NCBI GenBank assembly: GCA_016205045.1 | Contig: JACQJM010000170.1 | Location: forward strand, 1-7,017 | From: Elusimicrobiota bacterium | GTDB lineage: Bacteria; Elusimicrobiota; Elusimicrobia; JACQJN01 | Reading direction: 5' to 3' | Length of the DNA stretch: 7,017 nt | Part shown: one piece after another, positions 1 to 5,155 of the stretch | How positions within the stretch are numbered: position 1 is the stretch's first letter | Layout of the letters: each line of letters starts with the position of its first letter | Position numbers and translations under genes: made by a program | The notes under the pieces: model-generated | Told to the model about the DNA's origin: nothing | The model's input: only the letters and a program-made list of their open reading frames with translations | The model's database searches: none

Positions 1-1481
1 CCACTAAGGATGCCGGAACCATTGCAGGGCTGGAGGTGGTGCGCATCGTCAATGAGCCTACCGCGGCGTGTTTAGCGTACGGCATTGATAAGAAGGGCAA
101 AGACGAAAAGATCATGGTGTTTGACTTGGGGGGAGGAACTTTAGATGTCACCATCATGGACTTTGGCGGAGGAGTTTTTGAAGTGGTTTCCACTTCCGGG
201 GATACCCAGTTGGGGGGAACCGATATGGACAATGTCTTGATGGATTATGTGGTTTCTGAGTTTAAGAAAGAAACCGGCATCGATCTCAAAAAAGACCCTA
301 TGTCTACCCAGAGAATTAAAGAAGCTGTTGAGAAAGCCAAAATTGAGCTCTCTTCCGTTTTGGAAACGGAAATCAATCTCCCCTTCATCTCTGCCGATCA
401 GACTGGTCCCAAGCACTTGATGCTCAAACTCTCCCGAGCCAAACTGGAATCTTTGGTAGAGCCCATCGTCAAGCGTTGCAAAACTTCTATCGATCAGGCA
501 TTGACGGATGCGAAGCTCAAGACCACGGATATCACCAAAATCATCTTGGTGGGCGGACCGACCCGCATGCCTATCGTGCAGAAGTTTGTGGAAGATTACG
601 TGGGGAGGAAAGTGGAACATGGAATTGATCCGATGGAGTGTGTGGCTAATGGGGCGGCGGTTCAGGCCGCCGTGTTGACCGGGGAAATTAAGGATGTTCT
701 TCTCTTGGACGTTACTCCCCTATCTTTGGGAATCGAAACCTTGGGAGGTGTTTTCACCAAGCTCATCGAGAGAAATACCACAATCCCCGTGCGAAAGTCG
801 CAAGTATTTTCTACCGCTTCCGATAACCAGACCGCGGTGACGGTGCACGTGCTTCAGGGAGAACGAGCCATGGCTAAGGACAATGTGTCTCTGGGCCGTT
901 TTGATTTGGTGGGTATTCCTCCTGCGCCACGTGGAATTCCTCAGATTGAGGTTACCTTTGATATTGATGCCAATGGTATTTTGCACGTGACCGCCAAAGA
1001 TCTGGGCACCAAGAAGGAGCAGTCCATTAAGGTTTCGGCTCCCAATAAGCTCAAAAAAGAGGAAGTGGAGAAATTTGTAAAACAGGCGGAGCAGTTTGCC
1101 GAAGAGGATAAAAAGCTTCAGGAGAAGGTGCAGGCTAAAAACGAGGCGGATACGGTTTTGTATGCTACGGAGAAAAGCCTGAAGGATTATGGGGATAAGG
1201 TTTCTCAAGATGAGCGCTTGGCCATCGAGCGGGCTTCTTCTGAGCTTAAAGAGGCCCTGAAGGGGGATGATGTTGAGAAAATCAATAAAGCCAAAGAGGA
1301 GCTTTTGAAAGTCTCACATAAGTTGGCTGAGACGATCTATAAAGAGGCTGCTCAAAAGAGCCAGACGACCACTAATGGAGAAAAAACTCAGACATCTGCC
1401 GATGGAGAAAAGGCAGGGGCTTCGGGCAAAGATAATGTGGTGGATGCGGAAGTGGTGGACGAGAAGGAAGAAGGAAAATAA
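1..1481 (+). CDS. dnaK: Chaperone protein DnaK (Hsp70), 5'-truncated by window start
   Basis: DnaK is the cytoplasmic ATP-driven Hsp70 chaperone, which binds exposed hydrophobic peptides and works with DnaJ and GrpE. The reading frame is open from base 3, where it reads TKDAGTIAGLEV then NEPTAACLAYG, the classic Hsp70 signature. The GTG at base 36 is therefore internal, not a start. About 493 residues remain of a usual ~600-640. Roughly 150 N-terminal residues, including the first phosphate motif (IDLGTT), lie outside the window. Visible in order are the second phosphate motif DLGGGTLDV (about 124-150), the adenosine motif ILVGGPTRMP (about 544-573), the linker DVLLLDVTPLSLGIET (about 692-740), the substrate-binding beta domain, and a charged alpha-helical lid. 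A low-complexity T/G/K tail ends in an acidic DAEVVDEKEEGK. Variants such as GGPTR for the common bacterial GGSTR, and MECVANGAA, resemble archaeal and candidate-phylum DnaK from memory. dnaJ follows on the same strand after a long spacer. Identification is secure. Confidence 0.97.
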   Translation, partial: TKDAGTIAGLEVVRIVNEPTAACLAYGIDKKGKDEKIMVFDLGGGTLDVTIMDFGGGVFEVVSTSGDTQLGGTDMDNVLMDYVVSEFKKETGIDLKKDPMSTQRIKEAVEKAKIELSSVLETEINLPFISADQTGPKHLMLKLSRAKLESLVEPIVKRCKTSIDQALTDAKLKTTDITKIILVGGPTRMPIVQKFVEDYVGRKVEHGIDPMECVANGAAVQAAVLTGEIKDVLLLDVTPLSLGIETLGGVFTKLIERNTTIPVRKSQVFSTASDNQTAVTVHVLQGERAMAKDNVSLGRFDLVGIPPAPRGIPQIEVTFDIDANGILHVTAKDLGTKKEQSIKVSAPNKLKKEEVEKFVKQAEQFAEEDKKLQEKVQAKNEADTVLYATEKSLKDYGDKVSQDERLAIERASSELKEALKGDDVEKINKAKEELLKVSHKLAETIYKEAAQKSQTTTNGEKTQTSADGEKAGASGKDNVVDAEVVDEKEEGK

Positions 1482-1531
1482 TTTAAAACAGAATGGAAAT
1501 TGAGTTTCCCAGGGATGCCGCTCCAAAAACC

Positions 1532-1554
1532 GAGGTCACCATCTGCGGTGCCTC
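1532..1554. other. Bulged hairpin downstream of dnaK
   Basis: GAGG and CACC (1532-1535 and 1537-1540, one bulged T between them) pair with GGTG and CCTC (1547-1554) around a 6-base loop, giving an 8-bp GC-rich stem 50 bases after the dnaK stop. No T-run follows, so it is not a textbook intrinsic terminator. It may protect the 3' end of the dnaK message or be one more copy of a palindromic repeat. Function unknown. Confidence 0.4.
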
Positions 1555-1562
1555 TGCCCCTC

Positions 1563-1582
1563 CCTGCCTGCCGGCAGGCAGG
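1563..1582. repeat. Perfect 20-bp GC-rich palindrome
   Basis: CCTGCCTGCCGGCAGGCAGG is a perfect 20-bp inverted repeat with no loop, built from CCTG/CAGG units, in the dnaK-dnaJ spacer. From memory, near-identical palindromes are scattered through many candidate-phylum genomes, where translation gives peptides such as PACRQAG. It is probably a dispersed intergenic repeat. It is followed by TCGGGCTTTC, not a proper U-tract, so a terminator role is possible but not supported. Only one copy occurs in this window. Confidence 0.7.
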
Positions 1583-1701
1583 TCGGGCTTTCATTAAGTG
1601 TGGCTCTGCGAGAGGCTTTTCTCCGAGCAATCTCTGGTCAACTATCTTTTGTAGTTATATTATCTTCTGAAAGAAAATAGTATTAAAGTAAGGATAGATA
1701 A

Positions 1702-1845
1702 ATGAAAAATAAAGCGCCGAAGATAAATCAGAAGAACTGCATGCATGTGTGGGAGTGGCCCTTTGAGGATGGTCGGGCCACGGTCTCTAGCCGCTGCGTT
1801 AAATGTGGCGCAGAGAAGAAGTGGTTGAAGCCAGTATTAAACTAG
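1702..1845 (+). CDS. 47-residue CxH...CxxC zinc-ribbon-like small protein
   Basis: A 47-codon ORF from ATG 1702 to TAG 1843-1845 lies between dnaK and dnaJ. An AGGA Shine-Dalgarno (1691-1694) sits 7 bases upstream of the ATG. The product has a basic N terminus, then C13-M-H15 followed by VWEWPFEDGRATVSS, then C32-V-K-C35-G, ending AEKKWLKPVLN. The spacing C-x-H-x16-C-x2-C-G fits a one-zinc ribbon or knuckle, with Cys13, His15, Cys32 and Cys35 as likely ligands. From memory, short proteins with a CxHxW...SxxCxxCGxxK pattern recur in Chloroflexi and candidate-phylum genomes, usually as hypothetical proteins. There is no signal peptide or membrane segment, so it should be cytoplasmic, perhaps binding nucleic acid or protein; the function is unknown. 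Its last codons and stop run into the large palindrome that begins at 1839, so the C terminus may have been altered by that repeat's arrival. Coding status is likely but not proven. Confidence 0.65.
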   Translation: MKNKAPKINQKNCMHVWEWPFEDGRATVSSRCVKCGAEKKWLKPVLN

Positions 1846-1934
1846 TTCGAAGTTCTAAGTACGAAGTTCTAAGTTAAATTAAGGATTTCCTTAAAATAAC
1901 ATAGAACCTAGCACTTCGCACCTAGAACTAGTTT
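1839..1934. repeat. ~96-bp imperfect palindrome with ACTAGT ends
   Basis: Two 47-base arms (1839-1885 and 1888-1934) are inverted copies separated by only 2 bases. They match without gaps at 37 of 47 positions, and each arm ends in AACTAGTT. The left arm contains a tandem 14-mer, CGAAGTTCTAAGTA then CGAAGTTCTAAGTT (1848-1875); the right arm carries diverged versions (CGAAGTGCTAGGT on the reverse strand). The near-zero loop would let it form a long RNA hairpin or a DNA cruciform. It overlaps the stop of the small gene and abuts the leader of dnaJ. From memory, AAGTTCTAAG-type repeats occur widely between genes in CPR-like genomes. A MITE-like or dispersed intergenic repeat is the best guess; no transposase or clear target duplication is seen. 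Confidence 0.75.
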
Positions 1935-1952
1935 CTGCTTCAGCAGAAACTA
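1929..1952 (+). promoter_or_regulatory. 11-bp perfect hairpin abutting the dnaJ start codon
   Basis: TAGTTTCTGCT (1929-1939) pairs perfectly with AGCAGAAACTA (1942-1952) around a 2-base TC loop. The right arm ends one base before the dnaJ ATG at 1954 and takes the place where a Shine-Dalgarno would normally be. Its left arm overlaps the end of the 96-bp palindrome, so the two structures are mutually exclusive. It could hinder or tune dnaJ translation, or simply be another repeat. The structure is certain; the regulatory role is inference. Confidence 0.55.
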
Positions 1953-1953
1953 T

Positions 1954-3063
1954 ATGGCAAGCGATTATTACCAATTACTGGGTGTTCCTCGCAATGCTAC
2001 GGCCGACGAGATTAAATCGGCTTTTCGTAAAGCAGCTTTAAAATACCATCCCGATAGAAACCCCGGAAATAAGCAAGCTGAAGAGAAGTTCAAAGAATTA
2101 AACGAAGCCTACGAGGTTCTTTCCGACACCAAGAAGAGACAACTGTATGACCAATTCGGTCATGCCGGGGTCTCCGCCGGAGGCGGACAGGCAGGGCCAG
2201 GTGGTTTTGGTGGGGTTGAGGGGGCCGGTTTCGGAGATGTTTTTGGCGATATTTTTGAGAATTTCTTTAGCGGTGGCCAGCGATCCCGCACACGTAAGGG
2301 CGCGGACTTAAAATATGAGGTGGAGATATCTCTGGAGGACGCTTATCATGGAACCCAGATTCCTGTTCATTTCGAGAGAACAGAACTCTGTGATGTTTGC
2401 GGAGGTCTGGGAGCTAAACCGGGTTCTGGGTTAAAGCGGTGTACCACTTGTAAGGGTTCCGGAAGAGTACAGTTTGCCCAAGGTTTTTTCTCGCTTACCC
2501 AGACGTGCGGTCAGTGCGGCGGGGAAGGACAGATCATCGAAACCCCATGCCGTCATTGCCAGGGCTCGGGAAGAATGCGCAAGCGAGCTCAGTTGACCGT
2601 AAGAATTCCCCCCGGGGTTCATGAGGGGTCCACGTTGCGTATTTCGGAAGCGGGAGAGGCTGGAGGGAAGGGAGCTCAAAACGGGGATCTCTATGTTTTC
2701 ATCCGTGTCAAAGCGCATGCCCAGTTCGAAAGACAAGAAAATGATTTGATTTATAGCTCTCCTATCTCTTTTCCCAAGTTGGCGATTGGATGTACATTAG
2801 AAGTACCCACCCTCAACAAAGAAAAGGCCAAGATTCGCATTCCCGCCGGAACGCAAGATGGAGCCGTTTTTAGAATTCGAGAAAAGGGGATGCCCAAGTT
2901 GGGGCAGAGGGGATATGGGGATCTTTTGGTCAAGATAAGAGTAGAAATACCCCGGCATTTGACCGACAAGCAGAAAGAAATACTAAAGGATTTTTCTAAA
3001 ACCTTGGGTGAGAAGGAAGAGGAAGAAGGCGGCATTTTTAAGAAGATTTTTGGATCGGAATAG
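1954..3063 (+). CDS. dnaJ: Chaperone protein DnaJ (Hsp40, type I)
   Basis: DnaJ is the cytoplasmic co-chaperone that delivers unfolded protein to DnaK and triggers its ATP hydrolysis. At 369 residues it is full length and type I. It has an N-terminal J domain (about 4-70) with the essential HPD at 32-34, and a G/F-rich linker (about 75-110, FGGVEGAGFGDVFGDIF). The four zinc-centre CxxCxGxG-type repeats begin at Cys146, Cys163, Cys185 and Cys199 and supply eight Cys ligands. The C-terminal substrate-binding beta domains (RIPPGVHEGSTLRI, RIPAGTQDGAVFRI) follow, and the tail ends IFKKIFGSE. The start is fixed by homology: MASDYYQLLGVPRNA matches the usual DnaJ N terminus. There is no Shine-Dalgarno upstream; instead an 11-bp hairpin and a large palindrome occupy the leader. 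dnaK lies upstream on the same strand, but the 472-base spacer makes simple co-transcription uncertain. No CIRCE operator was found. Confidence 0.97.
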   Translation: MASDYYQLLGVPRNATADEIKSAFRKAALKYHPDRNPGNKQAEEKFKELNEAYEVLSDTKKRQLYDQFGHAGVSAGGGQAGPGGFGGVEGAGFGDVFGDIFENFFSGGQRSRTRKGADLKYEVEISLEDAYHGTQIPVHFERTELCDVCGGLGAKPGSGLKRCTTCKGSGRVQFAQGFFSLTQTCGQCGGEGQIIETPCRHCQGSGRMRKRAQLTVRIPPGVHEGSTLRISEAGEAGGKGAQNGDLYVFIRVKAHAQFERQENDLIYSSPISFPKLAIGCTLEVPTLNKEKAKIRIPAGTQDGAVFRIREKGMPKLGQRGYGDLLVKIRVEIPRHLTDKQKEILKDFSKTLGEKEEEEGGIFKKIFGSE

Positions 3064-3089
3064 GGAACTTTTTTAGCTTACCGGTGTCT

Positions 3090-3127
3090 TACCTCCTGTC
3101 GGGTTAGTTTAATCCATAGGAGGTATC
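3090..3127 (+). promoter_or_regulatory. Leader hairpin sequestering the Shine-Dalgarno of the DUF4139 gene
   Basis: The strong Shine-Dalgarno AGGAGG lies in AGGAGGTA (3118-3125), which is perfectly complementary to TACCTCCT (3090-3097), an 8-bp stem. Inside it, GGGTTA (3101-3106) pairs with TAATCC (3110-3115; five Watson-Crick pairs and one G-U) around a 3-base loop. An asymmetric internal loop (3 and 2 bases) separates the stems. The ATG at 3128 begins 2 bases after the stem. In mRNA this would hide the ribosome binding site, as in RNA thermometers or ligand- or protein-released switches. No T-run follows, so it is not a terminator. The pairing is seen directly; regulation is inferred. Confidence 0.6.
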
Positions 3128-4555
3128 ATGAAAAAAATCATCGCCAGTCTCTTCAGTGTCGCCTTCACTTGGCTCTCCGGTTTTTCTTGGGCCATGGAAG
3201 TGACGGTTTATAATCAAAATCTAGGACTCATTAAAGAGAACAGGTCCTTCTCTCTGAAAACGGGATCCAATGATTTAAATGTCGCGGATGTGGCGGCCCA
3301 GATTGACCCTACCAGCGTGCATTTTAAATCCTTAACTGCCCCCGACTCCGTATCGGTTTTAGAACAAAACTTCCAGTATGATCTCATAAGCCAGGAGAAA
3401 ATCTTGGGAAAATATTTGGGGAAGGAGATAGAGTTGGAGCGGTTCTCCGGGGTGGGAGGGGATAAGAGAGAAATGATCAAAGGAGTATTGCTTTCCAGTT
3501 CGGGAGGACGTGTGATGCAGGTAGGAGATAAGATTTATCTTAATCCTCCTGGGAATCCAATCCTTCCTAAACTTCCGGAAGGATTGCTCACTAGGCCTAC
3601 GCTGCTATGGAAGATCAATTCTCAGAAAGGAGGAGATCACAACTGTGAAATTAGCTATTTAACCTCCGGTATGGGATGGCGCTCAGATTATGTTCTGGTG
3701 ACGAATCCTCAGGATGATCAGATGGACCTCAACGCTTGGGTGACCATCAACAATAACTCGGGTGCGACTTACAAGGACGCGCGGCTTAAATTGGTGGCAG
3801 GGGATGTGCATCGGGCGGATGAGAATAGATTCGTGAGAGACGCCCGAGCAAAATCAGAGTCGTATGCTACAAATAGCGCAGTTCCCCAGTTTACCGAAAA
3901 GTCATTCTTTGAGTATCATCTCTACACGCTTCAACGGCCCACCACTCTCAGCGAGAATGAAACCAAGCAGATCGAGATGGCTTCGGCGGCTGGAGTTCCT
4001 CTTAAAAAACTGTTCATCTATGATGGAGTTCAGAATATTTATTGGGGGAATTTCAACGAATACTACAGAACCGATCCCAATTATGGGACTCAGGGAAACA
4101 AGAAGGTGTGGGTGATGTTGGAGTTTAAAAACTCAAAGGCAAATCACCTGGGGATGCCTCTTCCTCAGGGAAAAGTAAGGGTTTATAAAAAGGATACGGA
4201 TGGAGCTCTGGAGTTTATTGGTGAAGATGCCATAGATCATACTCCCAAGGATGAAAATCTGCGGATCAAGATGGGGAATGCCTTCGACATCGTGGGAGAA
4301 AGAAAGCGGACCAGTTATCAGTCCGATACCCGCAATCGTTGGTTCCAGGAGAGCTTTGAAATCAGATTAAGAAACCATAAAGAGTCCGATGTGGTGGTGA
4401 AGGTGGTGGAACACCTTTACCGTTGGACCAACTGGAAGGTTCTGGACCCGTCGCGGTCTTTTTCCAAGAAGGACGCTCAGACGATTGAGTTTGAGGTGCC
4501 TGTCAAAAAAGACGGTGAATCCGTCGTCACCTACACCGTCAAATATTCTTGGTAA
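3128..4555 (+). CDS. Exported DUF4139 domain-containing protein
   Basis: A 475-residue secreted or envelope protein of unknown biochemical role. The N terminus is a clear Sec signal peptide: MKK, a hydrophobic core (about 4-19), and a signal peptidase I site after Ser-Trp-Ala (20-22), so the mature chain would start at Met23. The segment EVTVYNQNLGLIKENRSF begins the beta-rich N-terminal region. The DUF4139 core is recognisable at YLTSGMGWRSDY (177-188), then WVTINNNSGATYKDARLKLVAGDV. The C-terminal strand region HLYRWTNWK...FEVPVKKDGESVVTYTVKYSW closes the protein, so it appears complete. Family assignment is from recognised conserved motifs. There is no lipobox or C-terminal anchor, so it would be periplasmic or surface-associated in a diderm. 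The start has an AGGAGG Shine-Dalgarno 4 bases upstream, held in a hairpin. The stop codon directly touches the stop of the convergent gene, with no spacer. Confidence 0.88.
   Translation: MKKIIASLFSVAFTWLSGFSWAMEVTVYNQNLGLIKENRSFSLKTGSNDLNVADVAAQIDPTSVHFKSLTAPDSVSVLEQNFQYDLISQEKILGKYLGKEIELERFSGVGGDKREMIKGVLLSSSGGRVMQVGDKIYLNPPGNPILPKLPEGLLTRPTLLWKINSQKGGDHNCEISYLTSGMGWRSDYVLVTNPQDDQMDLNAWVTINNNSGATYKDARLKLVAGDVHRADENRFVRDARAKSESYATNSAVPQFTEKSFFEYHLYTLQRPTTLSENETKQIEMASAAGVPLKKLFIYDGVQNIYWGNFNEYYRTDPNYGTQGNKKVWVMLEFKNSKANHLGMPLPQGKVRVYKKDTDGALEFIGEDAIDHTPKDENLRIKMGNAFDIVGERKRTSYQSDTRNRWFQESFEIRLRNHKESDVVVKVVEHLYRWTNWKVLDPSRSFSKKDAQTIEFEVPVKKDGESVVTYTVKYSW
4505..4540 (-). terminator. Intrinsic terminator of the SPFH / Trp-rich transcript, inside the DUF4139 coding end
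   Basis: Read on the - strand, GACGG-ATTCA-CCGTC (4525 down to 4511) forms a 5-bp GC-rich hairpin followed at once by TTTTTT (4510-4505). A longer alternative stem, GACGGTG (4540-4534) with CACCGTC (4517-4511), ends at the same T-run. It lies about 30 bases past the stop of the Trp-rich gene and within the last codons of the DUF4139 gene, whose Lys-Lys codons (AAAAAA) supply the T-run. No T-run follows on the + strand, so termination would be one-directional. Confidence 0.6.
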
Positions 4556-5089
4556 CTACCCCCACCAACGGCTCTTCCACGACTTATTCCACCAAGATTT
4601 CAAAGGAATATGGGTCTGGGTGTGCCATCCTGCCTTGTTCAGTGACCACACATTATCCCATACCTGGTTCCAGTTCTTGCCGCCCGCCCAAACCAAATAG
4701 TCCCAATCTCCCGGAACCGAAGCCACGCTTGTGGCCCAGGGCCATTTAGTCAAAGTCTTCATTTCTCCATTGAGGTGGGGTGAACGTAAAAATACCCAGG
4801 AGCCAGCCGGCCAATCCCACCACCATTTGCTGTTTTTCATCCCGCGATACACGAAATGGGTGGAGGTAGATTTGATGCCTTTTTGTTTGCGGATGTCCAC
4901 CACCTGATCATAAATGTCTTCCCAGGAGTAGGCATCCAGCCACACCAGGATATCCCAAGGGCCTGTCACCAACCACGCTCCGATCGCCTTATCCCACTTC
5001 TGGACTTTTTTCCAAACCGCTTCTGCTGCTTCCCGATCGGCCTGTATCAAAAGATAAGCCGATCTTTCCCGCCATTCATTCCAGCTCAT
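4556..5089 (-). CDS. Tryptophan-rich protein with two tandem RAM (Lrp/AsnC ligand-binding)-like domains
   Basis: A 177-residue cytoplasmic protein with 26 tryptophans (14.7%), 8 in the first half and 18 in the second. Residues ~10-82 look like a stand-alone Lrp/AsnC effector-binding (RAM, alpha-beta ferredoxin-like) domain: AYLLIQADREAAEAVW, VTGPWDILVWLDAYSWED, then GIKSTSTHFVYRG, where the TG.[YW]D.LV and T.TH patterns are typical. Residues ~97-166 repeat this plan: VPGDWDYLVWAGGKNW aligns with the first copy at an offset of 84 residues, conserving W45/W129, D46/D130, W50/W134, W56/W140 and D61/D145. There is no helix-turn-helix, signal peptide or membrane helix, so it is probably a ligand- or protein-binding sensor, not a transcription factor by itself. 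The start ATG (5087-5089) follows GGGAGG by 11 bases. It lies 66 bases downstream of the SPFH gene on the same strand, so co-transcription is likely. I know no named family with this composition; the role is unknown. Confidence 0.82.
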   Translation of the reverse strand: MSWNEWRERSAYLLIQADREAAEAVWKKVQKWDKAIGAWLVTGPWDILVWLDAYSWEDIYDQVVDIRKQKGIKSTSTHFVYRGMKNSKWWWDWPAGSWVFLRSPHLNGEMKTLTKWPWATSVASVPGDWDYLVWAGGKNWNQVWDNVWSLNKAGWHTQTHIPLKSWWNKSWKSRWWG

Positions 5090-5155
5090 AATAATTCTCG
5101 CCTCCCCATTGATGATTTACTGCTGAAAACTGATGAAGCTCGAGTTCTCAAATGC

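Noticed and set aside
36..38. GTG at 36 as the dnaK start
   Set aside because: The same frame is open and Hsp70-like upstream to base 3, so the gene is cut by the window edge and this codon is internal.
141..1208. Long minus-strand ORFs opposite dnaK
   Set aside because: They are reverse-frame shadows of a conserved gene; their composition is low in known motifs and follows dnaK codon bias.
1603..1628. Terminator-like CTCTGCGAGAG plus TTTT
   Set aside because: The stem is only 4 bp and the T-run is short and displaced.
1635..1664. Promoter for the small gene (TGGTCA, 16 bases, TATATT)
   Set aside because: Both boxes are weak and the region is AT-rich; not distinguishable from chance.
1905..1925. 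Possible CIRCE heat-shock operator around TAGCACTT
   Set aside because: Only a partial half-site is present and no GAGTGCTAA arm follows at 9 bases; it is part of the 96-bp palindrome.
3061..3076. Terminator of dnaJ at the T6 run (3069-3074)
   Set aside because: No stable stem precedes the T-run.
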